A stretch of 64,000 nucleotides of DNA from Chryseobacterium gleum (lineage in GTDB: Bacteria > Bacteroidota > Bacteroidia > Flavobacteriales_D > Sanyastnellaceae). The notes under the pieces were generated by a model. It searched no databases, was not told where the DNA came from, and saw only the letters and a program-made list of their open reading frames with translations. Of this stretch, positions 33,941 to 41,744 are shown piece by piece. The stretch covers positions 37,238 to 101,237 of the forward strand of contig CAMCVP010000007.1 of NCBI GenBank assembly GCA_945881835.1. The letters run 5' to 3'. The number at the start of each line of letters is the position of its first letter. Position 1 is the stretch's first letter. The translations under genes and the position numbers were made by a program.

Positions 33941-35836
33941 ATGAGTGACGCTATCAAACACGAGTGCGGAATCGCATTTCTTAGACTGAAGAAGCCTCTT
34001 CAGCATTACACCGATAAATACGGAACAGCTTTTTACGGACTGAATAAAATGTATCTCCTCATGGAGAAGGAGCACAACCGAGGCCAAGATGGCGCTGGTT
34101 TGGCGAACATTAAGTTAGACCCAGAGCCTGGAAAAAAATACATTTCTAGAATTCGCAGCAACGATGCTCAGCCTGTTCGAGAGGTGTTTGCAAAAGTGAT
34201 GAGTCGCTTTGCCGAATTGGCAAAAAAGAACCCAGACAAACTAAAGAATGCACAACATTTAAAGAATAATTACGCCTTTACAGGTGAAGTCTTTTTAGGT
34301 CATTTGCGGTACGGAACATACGGTGGAAATAGCATTGAAAACTGTCATCCCTTCTTACGTCAAAACAACTGGATGACCCGCAACCTCGTGCTTGCAGGGA
34401 ATTTCAACTTAACCAATGTAGATGAATTATTCGGACTGCTTGTTGAATTAGGACAACATCCGAAGGAGCGAACAGATACAGTTACGGTAATGGAAAAAAT
34501 TGGTCACTTCCTCGACGAAGAAAACCAAGTTCTTTTCAATCAATACCATCAACAAGGTTATTCGAACCAACAAATTTCCGATTTAATATCGAAGAACATA
34601 GACATTCAGCGCGTATTGCAAAGAGCGAGTAAGGATTGGGACGGAGGATTTGCAATGGTAGGAATGTTAGGACACGGAGATGCTTTTGTTTACCGCGATC
34701 CGAATGGAATTCGTCCTGCGTTTTATTACGAAGACGACGAAGTTTGTGTAGTTGCAAGCGAGCGACCGCCGATTCAAAGCGCGTTCAATGTTCCATTGGA
34801 TCAGATTAAAGAAATTCCAGCAGGAAACGCATATGTGGTGAAGAAAGATGGAACTTCAACATTGAAGGAAATTAAGCCGGCAGGAATCTTAACACCTTGC
34901 TCGTTTGAGCGAATATATTTTTCGAGAGGAAACGATGCGTCTATATACCAAGAACGTCAAGATTTAGGAAAGAACATTGTTCCACGTGTTTTGCAAGAAG
35001 TGAATTACGACTTGGAAAACACCGTCTTTTCTTTCATTCCAAACACAGCAGAAACGGCATTTTACGGCATGATTAAAGCGTTAGAAGATCACTTGAATGA
35101 CGTTAAGATTGAAAAATTAACATCGGGAACTTGGTCGAACAAAGAGATTGAAGGAATAGTTAGAAAACGCGCGCGCATTGAGAAAATAGCGATTAAGGAT
35201 GTGAAGATGCGCACCTTTATTACACAGGATTCTGCACGTGATGAAATGGTTTCACATGTGTATGATGTAACGCATGGCACTGTAAAACCTGGTGTTGACA
35301 CGCTTGTGGTTATAGACGATTCAATAGTTCGCGGAACAACACTGAAGAAGTCTATCATTAAAATGTTAGATCGTCTAGTGCCGAAAAGAATCATTATCGT
35401 TTCTTCAGCTCCGCAAATTCGTTATCCCGATTGTTACGGAATAGACATGGCTAAAATGGGCGATTTCATTGCTTTTCAGGCCATTGTTGCTTTATTGAAG
35501 CGCGACGGTAAAGAAGCTATTCTCGATATCGTTTACAAAAAATGTAAAGACCAAGAAGGCGTTCCGAAGGAACAAGTGAGAAATTATGTGAAGGAAGTTT
35601 ACGAGGCATATAGCCAAGAGGAGATTTCTGAAATGGTTGCTCAACTGGTTACTCCTGAAGGTACGAAAGCTAAGGTTAGTGTGCTTTTCCAAACGATTGA
35701 AGGTCTTCACGACGCGTGTCCAAATAATCAAGGCGATTGGTATTTCTCTGGAAATTATCCTACTCCTGGCGGAAACAAGGTTGTGAATAAAGCGTTCATT
35801 AATTACATGGAAGGAAGAGCAGAGCGCGCATACTAA
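33941..35836 (+). CDS. purF: Amidophosphoribosyltransferase, long Bacteroidota form
   Basis: Catalyses the first step of purine synthesis (PRPP plus glutamine to phosphoribosylamine). The chosen ATG gives 631 residues starting MSDAIKHECGIAF; Cys9 would be the nucleophile after removal of an eight-residue propeptide. HNRGQDGAG and GHLRYGTYG follow in the glutaminase part; the PRPP loop is VVIDDSIVRGTT, and SSAPQIRYPDCYGIDMA is nearby. It is about 130 residues longer than E. coli PurF, with extra segments in both halves. An upstream in-frame TTG (33896) is not needed. Its stop overlaps that of the opposing hydrolase gene. Confidence 0.88.
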   Translation: MSDAIKHECGIAFLRLKKPLQHYTDKYGTAFYGLNKMYLLMEKEHNRGQDGAGLANIKLDPEPGKKYISRIRSNDAQPVREVFAKVMSRFAELAKKNPDKLKNAQHLKNNYAFTGEVFLGHLRYGTYGGNSIENCHPFLRQNNWMTRNLVLAGNFNLTNVDELFGLLVELGQHPKERTDTVTVMEKIGHFLDEENQVLFNQYHQQGYSNQQISDLISKNIDIQRVLQRASKDWDGGFAMVGMLGHGDAFVYRDPNGIRPAFYYEDDEVCVVASERPPIQSAFNVPLDQIKEIPAGNAYVVKKDGTSTLKEIKPAGILTPCSFERIYFSRGNDASIYQERQDLGKNIVPRVLQEVNYDLENTVFSFIPNTAETAFYGMIKALEDHLNDVKIEKLTSGTWSNKEIEGIVRKRARIEKIAIKDVKMRTFITQDSARDEMVSHVYDVTHGTVKPGVDTLVVIDDSIVRGTTLKKSIIKMLDRLVPKRIIIVSSAPQIRYPDCYGIDMAKMGDFIAFQAIVALLKRDGKEAILDIVYKKCKDQEGVPKEQVRNYVKEVYEAYSQEEISEMVAQLVTPEGTKAKVSVLFQTIEGLHDACPNNQGDWYFSGNYPTPGGNKVVNKAFINYMEGRAERAY

Positions 35837-36963
35837 AGCGCCATTCCCATTCGAATGTAGGAAAATAGATCTATTGGCATGTGATCAACACGCTCTTTCG
35901 ATTGTTGATGTCCAATGCGAACAATAACCATGTTTTTTTCTGGAATAACGACAATGTATTGTCCGCGCATTCCGCGTGCCGATTTGAATTTTACTCCGTC
36001 TACTTCGCCCATCCACCAATGCAGTCCGTACCAATTGCAAACTGAATTATTTCCGTCTTGAATTTCCCACGGTGCAAATGATTCCGCGAGATAAGCAGAG
36101 TCAACAACAACGTTTTCATTTACTTTTCCATGATGAAGAATGCATTGGCCGAGCATTCCAAAATCTTTCGCTGTGGCATACACTCCGGTGAAGGGTTTTT
36201 CAAATCCGTTTTCAGAATCTAAGTTCCAATAGGCGGCTGAACTTGCACCAATTTTCGACCAAATTTTTTCTTCGAAATAGTTTGAAAGATTCTTTTGTGT
36301 AGCTGCTTCCACAACCATTCCCAACAGCACCGTGTTTCCGCCTTCGTAAGACCAATATGACCCTGGCGTTTGTTCAACTTGAAAGGGTGCTGTAATCGAC
36401 TTTAAATCGTTACCGTAATAAGCTTTTGCCATATATCCGAACGGACTGTTGTAGCTTTCGCCGAATGGAATTCCGCTGCTCATGTGTTGCAATTGCTCAA
36501 TGGTAACTTCCTTGCTGTTCCAAGAAATGTATTTTGAAATGGGGTCTTTCAACGATTGTATTTTTCCATCTTGAATGGCACAACCAATGAGCATTGAAAC
36601 AAAACTTTTCGCCATGGAAAATGAATTCCAATGTGTTGAATCGCCGCCGTAAGTTCCGTACCATTCAGATACAAGCGTATCATTCTTAAAAACTAAAAAC
36701 GCTTCAGACTCCGTTGAGTTTAAAAACGCAATATTTTCATTTGACAATACATTTAATTTGTATGGAAGATTTATCGCTTCACCACGGTTTATTTTTCTCG
36801 TGTGGAAAAGTGACTGATCATCTATATCGGGCTTGCTCTTGCCGTGAAGGTACGTGGAGTAAACACCTCGTGGCAGATAGCCGTTACCGGTGAGGTATAG
36901 CAAACCCACTAATAGCCCGAGAAAAGCAAAAACTACAAGTGTAATTCGAAGGGCTTTTTTCAT
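35833..36963 (-). CDS. Serine beta-lactamase-fold hydrolase
   Basis: A 376-residue class C beta-lactamase/esterase-like protein with an N-terminal membrane anchor or signal (about 7-25). The active-site SxxK is S116-M-A-K119 (NSFSMAKSFVSMLIG), the second motif Y-E-G-G-N lies near residue 210 (SYWSYEGGNTVLLG), and a C-terminal GLHWWMGE is followed by the third-strand equivalent RGQYIVVIPEKNMVIVRIG. It is probably a D-amino-acid peptidase, esterase or 6-aminohexanoate-dimer-hydrolase-like enzyme; the substrate cannot be told. It is the downstream partner of the coiled-coil gene, with a 4-base gap. Confidence 0.85.
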   Translation of the reverse strand: MKKALRITLVVFAFLGLLVGLLYLTGNGYLPRGVYSTYLHGKSKPDIDDQSLFHTRKINRGEAINLPYKLNVLSNENIAFLNSTESEAFLVFKNDTLVSEWYGTYGGDSTHWNSFSMAKSFVSMLIGCAIQDGKIQSLKDPISKYISWNSKEVTIEQLQHMSSGIPFGESYNSPFGYMAKAYYGNDLKSITAPFQVEQTPGSYWSYEGGNTVLLGMVVEAATQKNLSNYFEEKIWSKIGASSAAYWNLDSENGFEKPFTGVYATAKDFGMLGQCILHHGKVNENVVVDSAYLAESFAPWEIQDGNNSVCNWYGLHWWMGEVDGVKFKSARGMRGQYIVVIPEKNMVIVRIGHQQSKERVDHMPIDLFSYIRMGMAL

Positions 36964-36967
36964 TGAG

Positions 36968-37885
36968 TTATCTTAAAACAACCTCAGATTTTCCAATGAG
37001 GTTTCCACCCTCGTATATTTCTAAGCGATAAGCCCCTTTTTCAAGCGCACCTGTTGGAGTGAAGTAAATGCTTACATCGGTATCTTGACCTTGGTAATCG
37101 ATTTCACGAGCAGCCCCATAGGTATCGAGTTGTCCAGAAGCTGTGAAGCTTCCACCACCTTTACCCGTAACCGTATTTCCTGAAGGTCCGACTACTTTTA
37201 GGTAAATGGTTTTTCTTCCAGCGCTAACGATTTTGTTTTCACGCAGGGTGAATGATGTTTTTATCATCGTTGATTTAGAAGCGCGATCGGTAGTAGACTC
37301 AGCACCGCTGTTACGCGCGAAGACGCCTGTTGAGGAAAATCCGCCAGTTGACAAAACAGATCCGGCCTTCACTATTTCTTTTGCAGAGTTAAGATCTGTC
37401 TCTAAAGTTTTGCTCCTGTTTTCAGCGGCAGCGGCTTGTTGTTTGGCTTGTTGTCCTTCTGCAAACAATCGGTCGTTGTCTTGTTGAAGAGAATCTATTT
37501 GATGGATATACCCTTTCATGATGTTTCGAAGGGTTTGAGTTTCAGCAAGGAGTTTTTTAATGTCGTAATCTTTATTCTTTGCACGCTTCAACAACCCTTC
37601 GATTTGAGTACGTTGCGCTTGAATTTGCGCCATCATTTCAGTGTTGTCTGTTGTTAAAGTGTCGTACATCATTTTCATGTTGGTTAACGAATCTTCCGCC
37701 AACTTATACAACTCAATAATTTGCTCTGGTGTAGCGTTTGCAGCATCCATAGCAAGAACGTTTAAAGCGCCCATGCTGTTTTCTAAAGCAACAATTCGGT
37801 CGCGACTAACCTTTACCCAAAAAGCAAGACTAAGACACATAACGCCTAAAGCGCTAATAACAATGATGGCAACTTTCTTATTCAT
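36968..37885 (-). CDS. Membrane-anchored coiled-coil protein with C-terminal beta domain
   Basis: A 305-residue protein with one N-terminal hydrophobic segment (about 4-24), a long coiled coil (about 26-175; repeated L/A/E/Q heptads such as TQIEGLLKRAKNKDYDIKKL), and a C-terminal beta-rich domain (about 205-305; SFTLRENKIVSAGRKTIYLK ... GAYRLEIYEGGNLIGKSEVVLR) that resembles an Ig-like fold. The anchor suggests an inner-membrane protein with a periplasmic body. Similar hypothetical genes occur in Flavobacteriia; no named family is certain. Its stop is four bases from the hydrolase ATG. Confidence 0.75.
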   Translation of the reverse strand: MNKKVAIIVISALGVMCLSLAFWVKVSRDRIVALENSMGALNVLAMDAANATPEQIIELYKLAEDSLTNMKMMYDTLTTDNTEMMAQIQAQRTQIEGLLKRAKNKDYDIKKLLAETQTLRNIMKGYIHQIDSLQQDNDRLFAEGQQAKQQAAAAENRSKTLETDLNSAKEIVKAGSVLSTGGFSSTGVFARNSGAESTTDRASKSTMIKTSFTLRENKIVSAGRKTIYLKVVGPSGNTVTGKGGGSFTASGQLDTYGAAREIDYQGQDTDVSIYFTPTGALEKGAYRLEIYEGGNLIGKSEVVLR

Positions 37886-37962
37886 AAAACAGGTTTTCAG
37901 CGAAAATACAATTATTTGTAACGAAGACTGTTGAAAAGATTCGGATTATTCAATAAAGAATG

Positions 37963-37970
37963 TATATTTG
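37963..37970 (+). promoter_or_regulatory. -7 element of the tRNA-Cys gene
   Basis: TATATTTG lies 11 bases before the mature 5' end. TTG at 37931 is too far (29 bases) for the usual spacing, so only the -7 box is claimed. Confidence 0.5.
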
Positions 37971-37981
37971 CTGTCCGCAAG

Positions 37982-38052
37982 GGTCCTGTGGCCGAGCGGC
38001 TAGGCAGAGCTCTGCAAAAGCTCGTACAGCGGTTCGAATCCGCTCGGGACCT
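37982..38052 (+). tRNA. tRNA-Cys (anticodon GCA)
   Basis: A 71-base cloverleaf. The acceptor stem pairs GGTCCTG with CGGGACC (one G-U). D arm GCC/GGC, anticodon arm GAGCT / AGCTC around loop CTGCAAA with anticodon GCA at 38014-38016, T arm AGCGG / CCGCT around TTCGAAT. The discriminator base is T, as usual for tRNA-Cys. CCA is not encoded. It is single, not in an operon, and followed by an intrinsic terminator. Confidence 0.97.
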
Positions 38053-38060
38053 CAAAAATA

Positions 38061-38086
38061 AAACACCTTTTCGGAGGTGTTTTTTT
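38061..38086 (+). terminator. Terminator after tRNA-Cys
   Basis: AAACACCT / AGGTGTTT with a 6-base loop and a T run, nine bases beyond the tRNA. The T run reaches into the holB stop codon on the other strand. Confidence 0.85.
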
Positions 38087-39218
38087 ATGCTTTTTCTTTT
38101 CGATTAAGAAGACGGAAAATACGCATCGATAATTCGAAAAATAGTATTTTGTTGTTTGCGTTTTGACCCACGCTGCGATGTGCAGATTCCAGCTCGAGCA
38201 TAATGTCTTCAATATTCAAATGATTAATGAACGGAGAAAACTTCTGCGCAAAAGCCCTTTCACTCGAAGTGAAACGCGAAATATTTGTATCGGTATAATT
38301 GAGGATTAGATTTTGTCGCATTTGGTCCAAAGCATAAAGCAAGAAGTGCTTTAAATCTTCACGAGTGAGTTCGGCCATTTTTTCTGACCAGGCATAGAGT
38401 GCTGGGATTTTTTTCGAGTAGCAGTGACGCATCCAGTTTTGAAACTGAATGGCCAGGAATTCATTCGGATCGTTGTTGTCTCTCAAACGTAATGCAACAT
38501 CCCAACTCCCGTCGGCATAATGCGCAATATCCGGAATTTTCTGAGCGTCTACTCCTAAGCGTGTTAAACCAAGAGAAATAGATTCTTCGTCGATTTTTGG
38601 GACTTGAATAACTTGAACGCGAGACATAATCGTGTTCAATATATTTTCAGAAGAATTCGCCACAAAGAAAAAAAGTGTATTTGCTGGCGGTTCTTCAATA
38701 ATTTTCAATAGTTTATTTGAAATGGTTTCGTTAACCAGTTCCGCCATCCAAATAATCATGATTTTATAACCACCCTCGAAAGACTTCAAAGAGAGTTTTC
38801 TGACAATATTCGAAGCCTCAGCGACGGTATAGACAAGACTTTTATTGTCCTTCGACAACTCCCTCACCCAATCTTCTATTCCGAAATAAGGCGAAGCTAG
38901 AAGTCTATTTCTCCATTCAATCCCGAAGTCGTCCGATATGGTTTCTTTAGATCCAGGCTTAGTGAAATAGGGGAAGCTAAAATGAAGGTCAGCAAATTGA
39001 AAGGAGTTATATTTTTTGCAAGTTGAGCAATTACCGCAAGAGTCTTCAGGTGTAGCGTTTGGACAATTTAAAAATTGAGCGTAAGCAAGGGCGACAGCAA
39101 GGTTGCCAGAGCCTTCAGGACCTACAAACAATTGTGCGTGCGCAACGCGATCTTCCGCTTTTGCTTTCCGCAAACGGTCAATCACATCTTTTTGTCCAAC
39201 GATATCTTCAAACCTCAT
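38085..39218 (-). CDS. holB: DNA polymerase III delta' subunit-like clamp-loader protein
   Basis: A 377-residue AAA+ clamp-loader subunit. MRFEDIVGQKDVIDRLRKA is the typical start. The Walker A position reads VGPEGSGN, lacking the lysine, as in a non-hydrolysing delta' subunit. A four-cysteine zinc module (C-PNATPEDS-C-GN-C-ST-C) lies at about 52-67, and LLKIIEEPPANTLFFFVANS followed by SRVQ is the sensor/arginine region. It gives the gene a clear identity. It lies 23 bases downstream of recO on the same strand, so replication and repair genes share a unit. Confidence 0.92.
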   Translation of the reverse strand: MRFEDIVGQKDVIDRLRKAKAEDRVAHAQLFVGPEGSGNLAVALAYAQFLNCPNATPEDSCGNCSTCKKYNSFQFADLHFSFPYFTKPGSKETISDDFGIEWRNRLLASPYFGIEDWVRELSKDNKSLVYTVAEASNIVRKLSLKSFEGGYKIMIIWMAELVNETISNKLLKIIEEPPANTLFFFVANSSENILNTIMSRVQVIQVPKIDEESISLGLTRLGVDAQKIPDIAHYADGSWDVALRLRDNNDPNEFLAIQFQNWMRHCYSKKIPALYAWSEKMAELTREDLKHFLLYALDQMRQNLILNYTDTNISRFTSSERAFAQKFSPFINHLNIEDIMLELESAHRSVGQNANNKILFFELSMRIFRLLNRKEKA

Positions 39219-39241
39219 TTCATTGCGAAGATAACAGAAGT

Positions 39242-39904
39242 TTATTCGAAAATTTCGTGAAACATTTCCAATGAATTCAACTGAATGGACGTGTCTAAAT
39301 GCTTCGAACAGAATGCAATCAGCTCCGATAAAAGGACTTTCCGCTGATCTCGGTTTAGGGTTGTTAATACCTCTGATTCAATCGAAGTTGTGATAAACAA
39401 GTTAAGTGAGCGGTGCAATAAGGCCTCTTCACTTTGCGTGTTTTCAAAATTTAGGTCATATTCTTCACTAAGAAATCCCATTTCGAGAGCGAATTGCGCA
39501 ATGAAATGAAGAGGAAGCGAGCCTGTTTTTTCAGAGGAGTCTAACCTATGTGATGTTTTTTTTACAAGTTGAAATACTTCCTCGCTGACATAATGTTCGG
39601 GGAGACAGCGGTAAAGAAATTCTGAAATAAAAAGTGCAACAGTTGATTTCTCAACTTGGAATGGAATGGAAGAATAAATTTCATTAAGGGTCATGTCCTT
39701 AACGATTTCTAGATTTCCTACGGGTTTCCTACCTGAAAATTGAATTGAGTTGAGTGGTTGGAAATAAGAAATGTTTTCTCCTTTTTTCCCTGTTCGAAAT
39801 AAGTAAGTTTGAACCCCATATTCCAAAGTAAAGACATGTGCTAGGCGAAGTGAGTCTTTAAACTTTCGGCTTGATAGTACGTATGCATTTACTCTTTCTG
39901 TCAT
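39242..39904 (-). CDS. recO: DNA repair protein RecO
   Basis: A 220-residue RecO, which with RecF and RecR loads RecA at gaps. The N-terminal OB fold is visible (NAYVLSSRKFKDSLRLAHVFTLEYG; TYLFRTGKKG; LEIVKDMTLNEIYSSI), followed by a helical domain with ALFISEFLYRCLPE. The zinc-finger cysteines of many RecO proteins are absent, which is common in Bacteroidota. The length is slightly short. The only start seen is the ATG at 39904; upstream lies a 244-base gap that may hold a small RNA. Confidence 0.88.
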   Translation of the reverse strand: MTERVNAYVLSSRKFKDSLRLAHVFTLEYGVQTYLFRTGKKGENISYFQPLNSIQFSGRKPVGNLEIVKDMTLNEIYSSIPFQVEKSTVALFISEFLYRCLPEHYVSEEVFQLVKKTSHRLDSSEKTGSLPLHFIAQFALEMGFLSEEYDLNFENTQSEEALLHRSLNLFITTSIESEVLTTLNRDQRKVLLSELIAFCSKHLDTSIQLNSLEMFHEIFE

Positions 39905-39972
39905 GTTTTTCCCAATGAAATTGGGCCCTTCAAAAATAATTAATAAAAAACGTAACCTTTCGTGAACGCTTT

Positions 39973-40146
39973 GGGTAAAAGACTAAGAATGCTGTAGAGG
40001 ACATTCAAAAAGTTTTACTCTCCCACAAAAAGCTAAAGAGTAGATTTTTTCAAATAGGTAAGTTTAGTTCTTCATTCTTCTTCTGTCTTGTATGGAAAAG
40101 AGTGATTCTAAAAAGGGGTCGTTTTGGGAGAGGCGGCCTCTTTTTT
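39973..40146 (+). ncRNA. Candidate structured RNA with orphan terminator
   Basis: In the gap between recO and the retropepsin gene, both on minus, a nested hairpin (GGGTAAAA 39973-39980 with TTTTACTC 40013-40020; inside it GAATG 39987-39991 with CATTC 40002-40006) is followed by a second hairpin (TACTCT / AGAGTA, 40016-40042, which competes for the same bases) and, at 40128-40146, AGAGG / CCTCT with a T run on the plus strand. No plus-strand gene explains this terminator. A 27-codon frame from 40092 (MEKSDSKKGSFWERRPLFYL) runs through it and is an alternative. No clear promoter is seen. Confidence is low. Confidence 0.3.
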
Positions 40147-40148
40147 AT

Positions 40149-40547
40149 TTAGCTCTTCAACGAAACGTCTACTAAGAATTTTTTTCCAATCGTTTTTCTT
40201 CCGAGCAGCACAGGGTAACGCATTCCAGATCTATTTGAAAAAGATATTTCACAATTAATTTTTTTCCTGCGAATAAGAATGAGTGTCCTAACGCAATAGC
40301 GTTCTTCTGTTTGTCCAAATGAATTCTTTATGGTCCTTTTTATGAATTTTTCGAAGTGAAGAAGGCGTGGCTTTCCCGACTCCCACTCAATTGTTACCTC
40401 AAGTATTTCCTTCCCGTTAAGCGAAATTAAATTCCAAGATTCGCAATGAACTGCTGTTCGGAATGCACCGGTGTCGATTTTAGCCCGAACATTTGTTCCA
40501 CCTAATTCAGGAAATTGAACAATGGTTTTTCGGCCAATAACATCCAT
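40149..40547 (-). CDS. Retropepsin-like protein (RimK-associated protease domain family)
   Basis: A 132-residue protein of the family often annotated as ATP-dependent zinc protease or retropepsin-like, usually next to or fused to RimK-type ATP-grasp ligases. GGTNVRAKIDTGAFRTAVHC includes the Asp-Thr-Gly aspartic protease motif (about 24-27), and RYPVLLGRKTIGKKFLVDVS is the conserved C terminus. Here no RimK gene is within the window. The single DTG implies a homodimer if active. It lies two bases downstream of the yqeY-like gene on the same strand. Confidence 0.8.
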   Translation of the reverse strand: MDVIGRKTIVQFPELGGTNVRAKIDTGAFRTAVHCESWNLISLNGKEILEVTIEWESGKPRLLHFEKFIKRTIKNSFGQTEERYCVRTLILIRRKKINCEISFSNRSGMRYPVLLGRKTIGKKFLVDVSLKS

Positions 40548-40549
40548 AA

Positions 40550-40999
40550 TTAACTCAGCAATCGTTTTACTGTTTCCGAAATGGCTTTTCCATCTGCTTT
40601 TCCCGTAAGGGCTTTCGAAGCCACTCCCATAACTTTTCCAAGATCGCTTGGTGAAGTAGCCCCGACTTGTGCAATGAACGATTTGATTTCAGCCTCAAGC
40701 TCTTCTGCTGATAATTGTTCAGGTAAATAAGCGGCAATGACATTTGCTTGCAATTGCTCTTCTTCCAATAAATCTGGACGATTCTGAGTTTTATAGATTT
40801 CAATAGACTCTTGACGTTGCTTGAAGAGTTTGTTCAAAATGGCAATGGACTTCGTGTCGTCTACAGCACCATCTCCACCGTCTTTGGTCATCTCAAGAAG
40901 GAGTTTGCTTTTAATATCGCGAAGGGCCATAAGCTTATCTTTCTCTCCCGCTTTCATGGCTGTTTTAAGGTCTTCGTTGATTCTTTCTTGTATTGACAT
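40550..40999 (-). CDS. GatB/YqeY-domain protein
   Basis: A 149-residue helical protein matching the YqeY family (tRNA-dependent amidotransferase GatB tail-like domain): MSIQERINEDLKTAMKAGEK at the start, DKLMALRDIKSKLL, EQRQESIEIYKTQNRPDLLEEE-like central helix, YLPEQLSAEELEAEI, and GKVMGVASKALTGKADGKAI near the end. It probably binds RNA or aminoacyl-tRNA, but for stand-alone YqeY no function is established. It is the first gene of a two-gene unit with the retropepsin-like gene. Confidence 0.9.
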   Translation of the reverse strand: MSIQERINEDLKTAMKAGEKDKLMALRDIKSKLLLEMTKDGGDGAVDDTKSIAILNKLFKQRQESIEIYKTQNRPDLLEEEQLQANVIAAYLPEQLSAEELEAEIKSFIAQVGATSPSDLGKVMGVASKALTGKADGKAISETVKRLLS

Positions 41000-41092
41000 G
41001 TGTTCAAATTTTAGTTCTGCAAGTTTAGTAATTTCTTCTTTATTAAAAGGCTAATGGTGAAAAGTTTCAATCACATCTTTTAGAAAACGAAA

Positions 41093-41118
41093 TATCTTTG
41101 ACCGAACGAACATTCGGT
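41093..41118 (+). promoter_or_regulatory. Promoter and palindromic operator of the TetR-type gene
   Basis: TATCTTTG (41093-41100; TAnnTTTG) is followed immediately by ACCGAA / TTCGGT (41101-41106 and 41113-41118, 6-base spacer), with the ATG at 41120. The palindrome would cover the transcription start, typical of TetR autorepression. Confidence 0.6.
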
Positions 41119-41119
41119 T

Positions 41120-41683
41120 ATGGCAAAAGAAATTTCAAGAAGAGACAAGGTTGTAAATACTGCCTTGAAACTTATCTCAAACGGGGGCTTTCATGCTTCT
41201 CCAATGTCTGAATTAGCAAAGATTTCAGGTGTTGCAGTGGGTACAATTTATCACCACTTTCCAAGCAAAGAAGACCTTTTCGAAAGTCTTTATGTTGAAA
41301 CTTGCACAGAATCTGCACGCGCACTTCACGAGGCTCTTGCCGTTAAGGGTAAAGAAGTTCAACGTTTGACCCAAGCGTGGCTGGCCCTATACGGATATTT
41401 TTCCGCAGCGCCGCTTCGTTATTTTGCAGTTATTCAATACCGAAATTCACCGCTGTACAGCAAAAACAAGGAAATGGAAGATGCATTTTCTGCGTTAACG
41501 GCTTTATTGAAAGAAGGTCAAAAAACTGGAAAATTCAAGAAAATGAATGTCGCTTTTCAGTTTGAACACGTTGTTTCAAGCGTTTTCGCGGTGGTTCGGT
41601 TAAAGGTGATTGAAAAGAAAAAAAATACAGACAAGGAAGTTCGTGAAATGGCCGATGCCGTTATTCAGTCTATTCGAAAATAA
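41120..41683 (+). CDS. TetR/AcrR family transcriptional regulator
   Basis: A 187-residue regulator. The N-terminal HTH is classical: RRDKVVNTALKLISNGGFHA, SMSEL-like helix (ASPMSELAKISGVAVGTIYHHFPSKEDLFESLY). Residues 60-187 are the helical ligand domain. The palindrome right before the start suggests autorepression. No efflux or other obvious target gene is adjacent; the next gene, lpxC/fabZ, has its own promoter, so a link to lipid metabolism is only speculative. Confidence 0.88.
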   Translation: MAKEISRRDKVVNTALKLISNGGFHASPMSELAKISGVAVGTIYHHFPSKEDLFESLYVETCTESARALHEALAVKGKEVQRLTQAWLALYGYFSAAPLRYFAVIQYRNSPLYSKNKEMEDAFSALTALLKEGQKTGKFKKMNVAFQFEHVVSSVFAVVRLKVIEKKKNTDKEVREMADAVIQSIRK

Positions 41684-41732
41684 TTAGACTTAATCTATTC
41701 GACAAACAAGTGAATTTCAGTTGAATTCACAC

Positions 41733-41740
41733 TAATTTTG
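41733..41740 (+). promoter_or_regulatory. -7 element directly before lpxC/fabZ
   Basis: TAATTTTG fits TAnnTTTG and ends five bases before the ATG. If used, transcription would start at or near the initiation codon. No TTG lies at the expected -33 spacing. Confidence 0.35.
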
Positions 41741-41744
41741 CAGC

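Noticed and set aside
35245..35260. Additional parS-like site in purF
   Set aside because: Only the GTTTCACATG half matches; the other half of the palindrome is absent.
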